This document shows, piece by piece, positions 1 to 7,639 of a stretch of DNA of 16,369 bases. A program made the position numbers and the translations under genes. Under the pieces are notes generated by a model. That model worked only from the letters and a program-made list of their open reading frames with translations, did no database searches and was not told the origin of the DNA. The stretch's first letter is position 1. Every line of letters begins with the position of its first letter. Source of the stretch: RGIG995 sp045635765 (GTDB lineage: Bacteria; Bacillota; Clostridia; Oscillospirales; UBA644); NCBI GenBank assembly GCA_045635765.1, contig JAZTWH010000084.1, positions 1 through 16,369 on the forward strand, written 5' to 3'.

Positions 1-1813
1 GGTTTTCGCCGCCTCCCAGGGCTTCGATCCGGGCGTTGGCCGGTTCGAGAACCGTACATTCCAGAACGCCGCCCTTATGCTCGATGCGGATCTTGTTGCC
101 CTCGATGGTGGGCTCGGACATGGTGTGGATGTGGAAGCGGGTGATGAAATTCTCCGCCTTCTTCACGATGTGGTCGGAAACAGTAAAGACGCCCCGTTCC
201 CCTTCCTTGGGACAGAAGGACATCTTGCGGGTGACCAGGTCGCAGGTGTGGGAATAGGCCTCGGACAGGTCTCCTTCCAGTTCTACCAGCTCGTCGGTCT
301 CGGTATGGGACAATACCCGGGCCATCCGGAACTCTTGGGGCCACTTCTCCAGCATATCTTCCGTGTAGGTCTTACCGGGGCCCGCCTGGGGACGAACGGC
401 GTATTCGGGAATTCGAACGCCCCCGTCGTTGATGATGTCGAATTCCTTTCCCCACAATCTGACGTGGCCTTGCGTCGGAACGTCGGGATCCCGGACGGTG
501 AGACAGTTATGGGAGGAGGTGCGGATATCGTAGTTATAGAAGTGATAATTCCCCCACCAATAGTAGGCCCCGGAGCTGGAGGCAAGGATTCCGTTCTGAT
601 AGATCTGAAAATCTCCGACGTCGTAGTGTTCGTGGCCGTCTTCGTGCATTTCGCCCACCTTCATATAGACGGTGGTACCCTTTTCTGCATCCTTGTAGAC
701 GGTGACACCACTGGGGTAGGGGTAGTACTTTGCCTTGGGGAAGGGAGCCACTTCTTTGGGCTCTACCAATCGGTTAAATACCAGGTGAACAACGGGAGAG
801 TAGAATCCTTCGCCGTAAGATCCGTATTTGTAGAAGGTAACGTTATTCACCGAGGGGTACATAAATTCGTCGTGGTAATTTTCCCGATAGAATCTCCGAT
901 AGGTTTCGTTCCCCGTCAAAGCTCCCGCCAGGAACCAAATGACCGTAAAGGGATACTTGATGGAAATGCCGCCCATCTTATCGTCGTTGCAGTCGTCGCC
1001 GATCCGCAGGTTCTCTCCGTCGGAACGGGTCAGGTAATACAAGCTGTCGGTCAGAGCCGCCACCCGGTCGGAGAAGATTCTCTCGCCGCTCATGGCGTAG
1101 AAAATCAAATCGCACCAAAGATTGGCTCCGTGGCGATAAGCACCGTAGGAGGGCCCCTGATTATGGAATCCGCTCTGATACATATATTCTACCGTGGGAA
1201 CGGCTTCTTCCAGGATTCGGCCGGCACAATAATCGTAGATGTCGGGCCGTTCATCGTAAACCGCAATGGCAAAGGAAATCATATCCCGGAACAACTGCAA
1301 TTCAAGGCCGTGGCCACCGAACTGGGTTGTGGGAGGATAGCCCATTTCCATACTGCTTGCCAGAATCACTTCGCAGTAGTCGATCAGCTCCAGCTTTTCT
1401 TCCTGCGTCAGGTAGGGATAAAGCCAATCGTACATACAGGAAATGACGTAAACCACATGGCCCGTAAACCGGGAGGTCATCAGCTGATCGAAGGGAGGAC
1501 GGCTGTAGCGGGTTATTTTCATGACCGTATCAATGAGGCTGCGGGCTTTGACCTCGTCTTTTTCCAAATACGCCTCGAAGGCCTTGGATTCGATCATGAA
1601 ACAAACGGTAATGTTGTAACGGCCGGCCTTGATGTCGTCGTAGTAGTTGCGGAAATCCTTTTTACAGATCCGTTGCCAGATCTCGTAGGCCCGCTTGTTT
1701 TCGGGATGGGAAAGGGCAGCCTCCAACCGGGGCCGATCCTTTTCCCGGAAGGTCAGCCGGGGATGCTCGGAGGGGGGGAGAATTCTGGGTTTTTCGTAGG
1801 GGGAGGTCAACAT
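1..1813 (-). CDS. Heparinase II/III-family polysaccharide lyase (partial, 3' end outside window)
   Basis: Reading on minus from ATG at 1813, the frame stays open for 604 codons to the window edge, so the C-terminus is missing. AAAGGAGA lies 8-9 bases upstream of the ATG. The N-terminal half looks like the alpha-toroid of heparinase II/III enzymes, with GGHGLE (about 166-171) and QGPSYGAYRH (about 219-228). The C-terminal half carries the family's beta-sandwich signature: HEH (394-396), DFQIYQNGILASSSG (401-415) and SSHN (433-436). These enzymes cleave uronic-acid polysaccharides by beta-elimination. By recalled heparinase II numbering, H168, E171 and Y223 have the same spacing as the catalytic His, Glu and Tyr. 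There is no signal peptide, so the enzyme is probably cytoplasmic and may act on imported oligosaccharides. The substrate (heparin/heparan, alginate or other) cannot be read from the sequence. It diverges from an AraC gene that probably controls it. Confidence 0.82.
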   Translation of the reverse strand, partial: MLTSPYEKPRILPPSEHPRLTFREKDRPRLEAALSHPENKRAYEIWQRICKKDFRNYYDDIKAGRYNITVCFMIESKAFEAYLEKDEVKARSLIDTVMKITRYSRPPFDQLMTSRFTGHVVYVISCMYDWLYPYLTQEEKLELIDYCEVILASSMEMGYPPTTQFGGHGLELQLFRDMISFAIAVYDERPDIYDYCAGRILEEAVPTVEYMYQSGFHNQGPSYGAYRHGANLWCDLIFYAMSGERIFSDRVAALTDSLYYLTRSDGENLRIGDDCNDDKMGGISIKYPFTVIWFLAGALTGNETYRRFYRENYHDEFMYPSVNNVTFYKYGSYGEGFYSPVVHLVFNRLVEPKEVAPFPKAKYYPYPSGVTVYKDAEKGTTVYMKVGEMHEDGHEHYDVGDFQIYQNGILASSSGAYYWWGNYHFYNYDIRTSSHNCLTVRDPDVPTQGHVRLWGKEFDIINDGGVRIPEYAVRPQAGPGKTYTEDMLEKWPQEFRMARVLSHTETDELVELEGDLSEAYSHTCDLVTRKMSFCPKEGERGVFTVSDHIVKKAENFITRFHIHTMSEPTIEGNKIRIEHKGGVLECTVLEPANARIEALGGGEN

Positions 1814-1861
1814 AATAACGTCTCCTTTTTTTAAATCCGCCCGGGATTTTTCGTTACCTAT

Positions 1862-1890
1862 ATATTAACATTGAATGGGGTGGGTTTCAA
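1862..1890 (-). promoter_or_regulatory. Putative sigma-A promoter of the lyase gene
   Basis: On minus, TTGAAA (1890-1885) and TAATAT (1867-1862) are separated by 17 bp. This places the start about 40 bases upstream of the lyase ATG. The region is AT-rich and the spacing is ideal. Confidence 0.6.
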
Positions 1891-1926
1891 TGCACATATC
1901 AATCAGATTATGTAACTTTTCAATCA
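1887..1926. promoter_or_regulatory. Candidate AraC-family operator (direct repeats)
   Basis: TCAATCA occurs at 1899-1905 and again at 1920-1926, exactly 21 bp (two helical turns) apart. A related TCAATG lies at 1887-1892, overlapping the lyase -35. Direct repeats about 21 bp apart suit the two helix-turn-helix units of AraC proteins. The repeats sit between the divergent -35 elements, where one bound regulator could affect both promoters. This is inference from position and spacing. Confidence 0.4.
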
Positions 1927-1933
1927 TTTTCCC

Positions 1934-1962
1934 TTGACTTTCCCTTCTTTTTGTGATACAAT
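1934..1962 (+). promoter_or_regulatory. Sigma-A promoter of the AraC regulator gene
   Basis: TTGACT (1934-1939) and TACAAT (1957-1962) are 17 bp apart, with an extended -10 TG at 1954-1955. The expected start near 1969 leaves a leader of about 30 nt before the ATG. Confidence 0.7.
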
Positions 1963-1998
1963 ATCCTAAAGAATCTTTTTGGGGAAGAGGGGTGCGAA

Positions 1999-2802
1999 AT
2001 GAAGCACGTCAAAGAGATGGACGTCTTTACCACCAATCCCATCGTGGGGATCAGGAACGTGGGTTGCTACGAGCATGCGAAGAACTGGAAATGGGTCTGC
2101 GATGGCCCCTATCATGCCTTCTATTACATTGCAGAAGGCTCTTGGTCGGTGGAAATCAACGGCCAGCAAATTCTGGTGCAACAGGGCGAGGTGCTGTATT
2201 TGAGGGAGGGGACCGATGCGGTCATCGCCACTGAATTGGATCAAACGACCCATTATTTTATTTCGTTTTATTGCGAAAAGGACTTCGACCTGGGCATCAA
2301 AACCACCGTAAAAACCCCCGACGCCTCCCGGCTGTTCTCCCAGATCCATGATACTTTTCACTCCGACACCTCCCTAGGCAAGCTGAAGGTGGCCTATCTC
2401 TTCCTCCAGCTGATCCTGACCCTGGCCGAAGGGTCCGGGGACGGGGAGCCCGACCCGGTGGAAGAGACCATTCAAAAGGCAACGGCATATATTAACATCA
2501 ACTATGCCAAGGAGCTCTCCTTGGGGGACCTGTGCCAGATCACCGGCTATTCCCAAGCCCACCTGCGACGGCTTTTCCTTCGCTATCACGGGACTTCGCC
2601 CTCCCAATATATTATCGGGCTTCGCCTGGACAAGGCCCGGGAATTGCTGTTGGAGCTTCCGGACCGAACCACGGAAGAGATCGCCGACCAGTTGGGATTC
2701 TGTTCCCCTTCCTATTTCTGCAAGCTGTTCCGCAAGAAAACGGGCATCACTCCCATGGAGTACCGAAAAACCGTTCGGAACTCGGCAACAGACCCCCGAT
2801 AA
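1999..2802 (+). CDS. AraC-family transcriptional regulator
   Basis: This 267-aa protein has the two-part AraC build. An N-terminal cupin-like sensor (about 25-100) includes FYYIAEGSWSVEINGQQ and GEVLYLREGT, a usual place for sugar binding. A C-terminal pair of helix-turn-helix units (about 155-258) includes LSLGDLCQITGYSQAHLRRLF and EIADQLGFCSPSYFCKLFRKKTGITPMEYR, the latter being the classic AraC signature. The ATG at 1999 follows GGGGAAGAGGGG and a good promoter. It is divergent from the lyase gene, so it is likely a local activator responding to a glycan or its breakdown product; the ligand is unknown. Transcription ends at the hairpin directly downstream. Confidence 0.9.
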   Translation: MKHVKEMDVFTTNPIVGIRNVGCYEHAKNWKWVCDGPYHAFYYIAEGSWSVEINGQQILVQQGEVLYLREGTDAVIATELDQTTHYFISFYCEKDFDLGIKTTVKTPDASRLFSQIHDTFHSDTSLGKLKVAYLFLQLILTLAEGSGDGEPDPVEETIQKATAYININYAKELSLGDLCQITGYSQAHLRRLFLRYHGTSPSQYIIGLRLDKARELLLELPDRTTEEIADQLGFCSPSYFCKLFRKKTGITPMEYRKTVRNSATDPR

Positions 2803-2810
2803 AGACACAA

Positions 2811-2840
2811 GACACCTTCCCGAAGGAAGGTGTCTTTTTT
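2811..2840. terminator. Bidirectional terminator between araC-type gene and cca
   Basis: A perfect 10-bp stem (GACACCTTCC, 2811-2820, with GGAAGGTGTC, 2825-2834) closes a CGAA loop and is followed by six T on plus. Read on minus, the loop is TTCG, a very stable tetraloop, and a T-rich run follows. The cca stop codon overlaps the edge of this element, so the convergent genes share it. Confidence 0.88.
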
Positions 2841-4185
2841 AAGAATGAGACGAAGGCAAATTTTCACGTTCCCAGACGGAGAGAAAGTCCAGAAGGGCCT
2901 GAGGTTCGTTGGGACAGCGTCCGTCCAGCACCGCCTCCAGCAAAACCTTTAAGGCTTCCCCGACGGCCTTCCCTTCGTAGCCCAAGACCGACAGGTCCCG
3001 GCCGTTGACCTTCAGATCCTTTCGGGAAAAACACTGCTTTTCCTCCAAAATTTCCTTGGTCATGACGGTGAGAGTATCATAAATCCCCTGCCTGCCGTGG
3101 AATTCCGACGCCAAGGCCAAATTATCCGCCCGCATCAGGGCGATCAGATCAAAGACGCCCTGCGGACCCAACTGATTCAGCTTCCGGCGAAGGGCCCGCT
3201 GCGTAGGCTCTATGGGGGTATCGTGGTAGCGGATCAGGTCCATGACAGCCTTGCGGTCTTCGGTAGAATACCGCAGACGGCGGAGAATTTCGTCGGCCAT
3301 TTCCGCCGACCGGGACGCATGTCCGTAAAAATGGCCCACCCCATCCCCGTCCAGGGAAAAGGTCGGTGGCTTTCCAATATCGTGCAACAGAGCCCCCATC
3401 CGAAGGCGAGGCACGGGGGGAACCCCCTCCACGGTCCGGGCCAGATGGGTGTAAAGGTCGTAGGCGTGATGAAAATTGTGCTGATCAAAGGCCACGCAGG
3501 GGAGAAGCTCCGGCAACCAAACCCCCAAAACCTCCGGATAGGACAGCAACACGGAAGAAACCTTCGCTCCGCACAAGAGCTTTCCCAATTCCTCCCGAAT
3601 TCGCTCAGCGGAAACCAACGAGAGCCGGTCCTTCTTTCGACGCAACGCCCCTTCCGTGAAAGGCTCCGGGCAAAGGCCCAAGACCGAGGCAAACCGCAGT
3701 CCCCGAAGGACCCGCAGGCCGTCCTCCTCGAACCGCCGGTCCGGGTCGCCCACGCACCGCAAAATTCCCCGGGCCAAATCTTCCCGCCCCCCAAAGGGGT
3801 CCACGATGCCTCCGTCGGGGGACCAGGCCATGGCGTTGACGGTGAAATCCCGCCGGGCCAAATCCTCCCGGAGAGACCGAGTAAACCGAACCTCCTCCGG
3901 GTGCCGGCCATCGGCGTACTCCCCATCCACCCGAAAAGTGGTCACCTCCACCGAAATCCCCTGCCAAAGAACGGTGACCGTGCCGTGCTTCCGCCCCGTC
4001 CCCACCACGGGAACCCCGGCAAAGACCGCAAGAATTTCCTCCGGCAGGGCAGAGGTCGCCACGTCATAATCATGGGGAGCAACATTCCGCAAATAATCCC
4101 GGACGCACCCGCCCACGAAATAAGCCTCGTATCCGGCGGTATTCAATTGATTTAAAATAGAAATTGCAGAAGAATCAAATTCCAC
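2839..4185 (-). CDS. cca: CCA tRNA nucleotidyltransferase (HD-domain type)
   Basis: The 448-aa product adds or repairs the 3'-terminal CCA of tRNAs. Class II nucleotidyltransferase motifs are in order: FVGGCVRD (23-30), the metal-binding DYD (39-41), RRDFTVNAMA (111-120) and EEDGLRVLRGLRFAS (153-167). An HD domain follows, with LLHDIGKP at 266-273 and RYHDTP near 319-324. I chose the GTG at 4185, just before EFDSSAI, because AGGCGG lies 9 bases upstream and family homology begins there. The frame stays open upstream to 4458, but that part is low-complexity repeat translation and crosses a terminator. It lies downstream of serS on the same strand but is separated from it by that terminator. 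Confidence 0.93.
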   Translation of the reverse strand: MEFDSSAISILNQLNTAGYEAYFVGGCVRDYLRNVAPHDYDVATSALPEEILAVFAGVPVVGTGRKHGTVTVLWQGISVEVTTFRVDGEYADGRHPEEVRFTRSLREDLARRDFTVNAMAWSPDGGIVDPFGGREDLARGILRCVGDPDRRFEEDGLRVLRGLRFASVLGLCPEPFTEGALRRKKDRLSLVSAERIREELGKLLCGAKVSSVLLSYPEVLGVWLPELLPCVAFDQHNFHHAYDLYTHLARTVEGVPPVPRLRMGALLHDIGKPPTFSLDGDGVGHFYGHASRSAEMADEILRRLRYSTEDRKAVMDLIRYHDTPIEPTQRALRRKLNQLGPQGVFDLIALMRADNLALASEFHGRQGIYDTLTVMTKEILEEKQCFSRKDLKVNGRDLSVLGYEGKAVGEALKVLLEAVLDGRCPNEPQALLDFLSVWERENLPSSHS

Positions 4186-4533
4186 AAAACAACACCGCCT
4201 TGCAATAAGAAGTTTAAGAGCCAAAACCTCAAAAAGGAGTATTTCAACCGCTGAAATACTCCTTTCGCTTGGCCTTTTTTTAATTCCCGCCGTTCCGGGG
4301 TGCTGCCCGCCCGCGGAGGGGGGGCGGATGCCCCCAGGACTTTGACGGTGGAAAAGATTCCCACGGCCCATGGATTTTATCGCCGTTCTGGGGTGCGTTC
4401 CCGCCCCGCAAAGTGGGGCGGATGCCCCCAGGACTTTGACGGTGGAAAAGATTCCCACGGCCCATGGATTTTATCGCCGTTCTGGGGTGCTGCCCGCCCG
4501 CGGAGAGGGGGCGGATGCCCCAGGGCTTTGGGG
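4186..4533. other. Intergenic region serS-cca
   Basis: This 348-bp gap holds, in the minus direction, a GC-rich tandem repeat (4533-4288), a strong terminator (4265-4231) and about 45 bp of leader before cca. No gene was seen. Open frames through the repeat exist in several registers but have no ribosome site or recognisable protein. Confidence 0.8.
4231..4265 (-). terminator. Rho-independent terminator downstream of serS
   Basis: A perfect 14-bp stem (4233-4246 with 4252-4265) has a 5-nt loop. On minus it is followed by a run of five T and then GAGG. It should end the parA-parB-serS transcript, or attenuate read-through into cca, whose start codon is only 46 bp further on. Confidence 0.85.
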
Positions 4534-4545
4534 TTATCGGCGTTC
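4288..4545. repeat. Tandem GC-rich repeat, about 94-bp unit, starting at the serS stop
   Basis: Units at 4288-4380 and 4381-4474 share 76 identical bases (4321-4396 equals 4415-4490). A shortened unit, 4475-4533, abuts the serS stop. Each unit has a hairpin with variable loop; the clearest is CCGCCCC (4401-4407) with GGGGCGG (4415-4421). Each boundary carries TTATCGCCGTTC (4471-4482, 4377-4388; truncated at 4288-4295), which matches the serS 3' end TTATCGGCGTTC (4534-4545) at 11 of 12 bases. On minus this is GAA CGG CGA TAA against the gene's GAA CGC CGA TAA, so Glu-Arg-Arg-stop is preserved. Confidence 0.9.
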
Positions 4546-5820
4546 CAGTTTTTCTTTTCCTCCCATGTAGGGTCTCAGAGCCTCGGGGATGGTGACGGTG
4601 CCGTCGGCCTGAAGGTGGTTCTCCAGGAAGGCGATGAGCATCCGGGGAGGTGCCACGACGGTATTGTTCAGGGTGTGGGCCAGGTATTTCTTGCCGTCCT
4701 CGCCGTTGACTCGGATCTTGAGACGGCGGGCCTGGGCGTCTCCCAAATTGGAGCAGGAGCCCACTTCAAAATATTTCTTTTGGCGGGGAGACCAGGCCTC
4801 CACGTCGATGGATTTGACCTTCAGGTCCGCGAGGTCGCCGGAGCAACATTCCAGCGTCCGAACGGGGATTTCCAGGGATCGAAACAGGTCCACGGTGTTC
4901 TGCCAGAGTTTTTCAAACCACAACGCAGACTCCTCGGGCTTGCAGATGACGATCATTTCCTGCTTTTCAAACTGATGGATCCGATAAACGCCCCGTTCTT
5001 CGATGCCGTGGGCACCCTTTTCCTTGCGGAAGCAGGGAGAATAACTGGTCAGAGTCTGGGGAAGGGATGCTTCAGGCAGAATCTGATCAATAAATTTGCC
5101 GATCATGGAATGTTCGCTGGTGCCGATCAAATAAAGGTCTTCCCCTTCGATCTTATACATCATGGCTTCCATTTCCGCAAAGGACATAACCCCGGTGACC
5201 ACGTCGGAGCGAATCATGAAGGGGGGCACGCAATAGGTAAAGCCCCGGTCGATCATGAAATCCCGGGCATAAGAAATAACGGCAGAATGGAGCCGGGCCA
5301 CGTCGCCCATCAGATAGTAAAACCCGTTTCCGGCCACCCGGCGGGCGGCATCCAGGTCGATGCCATGGAACATTTCCATAATTTCCGTATGATAGGGAAT
5401 CTCAAAATCGGGAACCACCGGCTCGCCGTACCGCTGGACCTCCACGTTTTCGCTGTCGTCCTTGCCGATGGGAACGGTGGAGTCGATAATTTGAGGAATG
5501 ACCAGCATTTTCTTGGTCAATTCTTCGTTAATCAAAGCTTCTTGCTTGGAAAGCTCGTCAATTTTGGCTCCGTCGTTGGCCACTTCGGCCTTGACCTGCT
5601 CTGCCTCTTCCTTTTTGCCTTGGCCCATGAGCATTCCGATCTGCTTGGAGATCTTGTTCCGCTTTGCCCGGAGCAATTCCACCTCTTGCTTAATGCGGCG
5701 GAGCTCCTGATCCAACGCTATGACCTCGTCCACCAGGGGAAGCTTGCCGTCCTGGAACTTTTTGCGGATGTTTTCCTTGACCAATTCGGGGTTTTCCCGT
5801 ACGAATTTAATATCCAACAT
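4534..5820 (-). CDS. serS: Serine--tRNA ligase
   Basis: The 428-aa class II synthetase charges tRNA-Ser with serine. The N-terminus is the tRNA-binding coiled coil (about 1-110: MLDIKFVRENPELVKENI, then charged heptads). The catalytic domain has motif 2 around FRKEKGAHGIEERGVYRIHQF (264-284) and motif 3 around HTLNNTVVAPPRMLIAFLENH (382-402). FEVGSCSNLGDAQARRLKIR (351-370) matches the serine-binding region. Length is typical. The ATG at 5820 lies 4 bp beyond the parB stop, with GGAG inside the parB end, so the genes are co-transcribed and likely coupled. Motifs 2 and 3 differ from the common bacterial FRSEAGSAGRDTRG / HTLNGS forms, indicating a divergent SerRS subgroup. Confidence 0.95.
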   Translation of the reverse strand: MLDIKFVRENPELVKENIRKKFQDGKLPLVDEVIALDQELRRIKQEVELLRAKRNKISKQIGMLMGQGKKEEAEQVKAEVANDGAKIDELSKQEALINEELTKKMLVIPQIIDSTVPIGKDDSENVEVQRYGEPVVPDFEIPYHTEIMEMFHGIDLDAARRVAGNGFYYLMGDVARLHSAVISYARDFMIDRGFTYCVPPFMIRSDVVTGVMSFAEMEAMMYKIEGEDLYLIGTSEHSMIGKFIDQILPEASLPQTLTSYSPCFRKEKGAHGIEERGVYRIHQFEKQEMIVICKPEESALWFEKLWQNTVDLFRSLEIPVRTLECCSGDLADLKVKSIDVEAWSPRQKKYFEVGSCSNLGDAQARRLKIRVNGEDGKKYLAHTLNNTVVAPPRMLIAFLENHLQADGTVTIPEALRPYMGGKEKLERR

Positions 5821-5824
5821 AATT

Positions 5825-6697
5825 TTATTCTCCTTCTTCGGGGATGAGGCGAGCGATAAGGTCGTTCAGGTCATCCGTGTTGTAGAATTCCAATTCGATT
5901 TTTCCCTTTGCCTTGCCCTTGGGGGCAGAAATCTTTACCTTCCGTCCGAAGGAGCGGGTCATGGTGCTTTCCAGCTCCGAGAGATAGACGTCCTTTTTCT
6001 TCAGGGGGCGGGGGGCTTTTTTGCCCAGTTTGGACCGGACCAAGGCCTCCGTTTCCCGGACCGACAGGTCCTTCTCCGCAACCTCTTTGGCCACCTTAAA
6101 AATCTCTTCTTCGGACATTCCGTCGCACAGGGGAAGAAGGGTGCGGGCATGGCCGGAAGAGAGGCTTCCATTTAGGACCAAGGACAGCACGTCCCCGGGC
6201 AAAGCCAGGATTCGCAAGGCATTGGCCACTGCCGGGCGGGATTTTCCCACCTTTACGGAGACCTGCTCCTGGGTCATGGAATATTCATTCATCAACACCC
6301 GATACCCTTCGGCTTCCTCCACCACGTTCAGGTCTTCCCGCTGAAGATTTTCAATCAGGCCCAGCTCCAAGGCGGCCCGATCGTCCTCTTCCCGAATCAC
6401 GACGGGGACCTCCTGGAGACCGGCCATCCGGCAAGCCCGCCAACGGCGTTCGCCGGAAATGATCTGATACCGGCCGCCGTCCACCGCCCGAACGACCAGG
6501 GGCTGCAGCAGGCCATTTACGGCGATGGAGTCTGCCAAAACCTGCAGGGCTTCTTTATCAAAATACTTTCGGGGCTGCTTTTTGTTCGGCTCCACCGACT
6601 GCAAGGAGACGGTGCGAATAGGGCCGTCGGAAAGAACGTTGTCCGTAGCGTTGTCGAACAACAGGGCGTCCAGACCCTTTCCCAATCCTTTTTTCAT
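5825..6697 (-). CDS. parB: Chromosome-partitioning protein ParB/Spo0J
   Basis: The 290-aa protein binds parS, loads as a clamp on nearby DNA and works with ParA in origin segregation. It opens with MKKGLGKGLDALL, the short N-terminal segment that contacts ParA. Then come the CTPase/clamp motifs GERRWRA (82-88) and ENLQR (116-120), a helix-turn-helix around SMTQEQVSVKVGKSRPAVANAL (about 140-161) and a C-terminal dimerisation segment. I chose the ATG at 6697 because AAAGGA lies upstream and this is the family's usual N-terminus; the open frame to 6754 merely runs through parS. It lies 60 bp after parA and 4 bp before serS. Confidence 0.95.
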   Translation of the reverse strand: MKKGLGKGLDALLFDNATDNVLSDGPIRTVSLQSVEPNKKQPRKYFDKEALQVLADSIAVNGLLQPLVVRAVDGGRYQIISGERRWRACRMAGLQEVPVVIREEDDRAALELGLIENLQREDLNVVEEAEGYRVLMNEYSMTQEQVSVKVGKSRPAVANALRILALPGDVLSLVLNGSLSSGHARTLLPLCDGMSEEEIFKVAKEVAEKDLSVRETEALVRSKLGKKAPRPLKKKDVYLSELESTMTRSFGRKVKISAPKGKAKGKIELEFYNTDDLNDLIARLIPEEGE

Positions 6698-6713
6698 AGG
6701 TACGATCCTTTCG

Positions 6714-6729
6714 TGTTTCACGTGAAACA
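6714..6729. promoter_or_regulatory. parS: parS site (parA-parB gap)
   Basis: TGTTTCACGTGAAACA is a perfect 16-bp palindrome matching the Firmicute parS consensus. It lies 16 bp upstream of the parB start codon, between parA and parB. It is a nucleation site for ParB and may also feed back on parB expression. Confidence 0.95.
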
Positions 6730-6757
6730 ATGTTAATTTTTCGTGTGTTTTCAATGG

Positions 6758-7534
6758 TTACAGCGATCGGCGTTTCTCATTGCGAAGCACTTCCTTGGCC
6801 AAATCCCGGTAGGCGACGGTGCCCTTGGCGTGCTTGTCGTAATAATTGATGGGTTCCCCGTGGCTGGGGGCTTCGCTGATGCGGACGTTTCGGGGAATAA
6901 CGGTTTTGAAGATTTTTCCGGCAAAATATTTTTTGACCTCCGCCAGGACCTGGGTGGTCAAATTTAACCGCCCGTCGTACATGGTAATGAGGATCCCTTC
7001 GATGTCCAACGTGGGATTATACAGTCTGCGGACCTGCCGAATGGTGTTGGTCAACTGGGACAATCCCTCCAAGGCGTAAAACTCGCATTGAATGGGAATC
7101 AGCACCGTGTGGGCACAAACCAAAGCGTTGAGGGTCAGCAGTCCCAAAGACGGGGGACAGTCAATCAAAACGTAGTCAAAATCCACGGAAAAAGGCTGAG
7201 ACATGGCGTTTTTCAGGCATTGCTCCCGATTTTCCATCTCCACCAGTTCCACTTCCGCCCCGGCCAGATCCATATTGGAAGGCAAAATCCAAAGATTCTT
7301 AAATTTCGTCTGAGTTACGGCGGATTCCGACGTCGTTTCCCCGATCAAAACCTGATACAGAGAAGCCTTGATCTGCCGTTTGTTGATCCCGCACCCTGAG
7401 GTGGCGTTGCCCTGGGGATCCAGGTCCACCAGCAGGACCTTCTTCCCGGCTTCTGCCAAACAGGAGGCAAGATTGACGACGCTGGTGGTTTTCCCCACGC
7501 CGCCCTTCTGATTGGCCACTGCAATAATTTTCAT
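6758..7534 (-). CDS. parA: Chromosome-partitioning ATPase ParA/Soj
   Basis: The 258-aa ParA/MinD-family ATPase dimerises on nucleoid DNA with ATP and is stimulated by ParB. It has the deviant Walker A KGGVGKTT (10-17, with signature Lys10), Walker A' LLVDLDPQGN (34-43) and Walker B VLIDCPPSLG (122-131). Length matches Soj-type chromosomal ParAs without an N-terminal helix-turn-helix. The ATG at 7534 follows AAGGAG with good spacing; an upstream in-frame ATG at 7576 has no such site and lies close to the proximal promoter. It is first in the parA-parB-serS block, with two candidate promoters and a parS upstream. Confidence 0.95.
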   Translation of the reverse strand: MKIIAVANQKGGVGKTTSVVNLASCLAEAGKKVLLVDLDPQGNATSGCGINKRQIKASLYQVLIGETTSESAVTQTKFKNLWILPSNMDLAGAEVELVEMENREQCLKNAMSQPFSVDFDYVLIDCPPSLGLLTLNALVCAHTVLIPIQCEFYALEGLSQLTNTIRQVRRLYNPTLDIEGILITMYDGRLNLTTQVLAEVKKYFAGKIFKTVIPRNVRISEAPSHGEPINYYDKHAKGTVAYRDLAKEVLRNEKRRSL

Positions 7535-7566
7535 ACGATCCGTTCTCTCCTTAGAGTAGTACCCTA

Positions 7567-7595
7567 ATTCTATCACATTCCCGACGGAAAATCAA
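7567..7595 (-). promoter_or_regulatory. Proximal promoter of parA
   Basis: On minus, TTGATT (7595-7590) and TAGAAT (7572-7567) are 17 bp apart, with an extended -10 TG. The -35 is 13 bp from parS at 7609-7624, so ParB loading could affect initiation here. Confidence 0.65.
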
Positions 7596-7608
7596 GAGGG
7601 GACAAAAA

Positions 7609-7624
7609 TGTTTCACGTGAAACA
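7609..7624. promoter_or_regulatory. parS: parS site (upstream of parA)
   Basis: This is a second exact copy of TGTTTCACGTGAAACA, 895 bp from the first. It lies between the proximal and distal candidate promoters of parA. Confidence 0.95.
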
Positions 7625-7639
7625 ATGCAGAAAAAGCCC

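Noticed and set aside
77..1834. Long open frame on plus, opposite the lyase gene
   Set aside because: It is an antisense shadow caused by GC-rich third positions. The minus frame has family motifs, a ribosome site and a promoter; the plus frame has none.
4186..4458. N-terminal extension of Cca into the repeat region
   Set aside because: The extension translates the tandem repeat and a terminator, has no ribosome site, and precedes the normal family N-terminus.
4300..5847. 515-codon open frame opposite serS
   Set aside because: Antisense shadow of a clear SerRS gene, entered through the repeats, with no recognisable domain.
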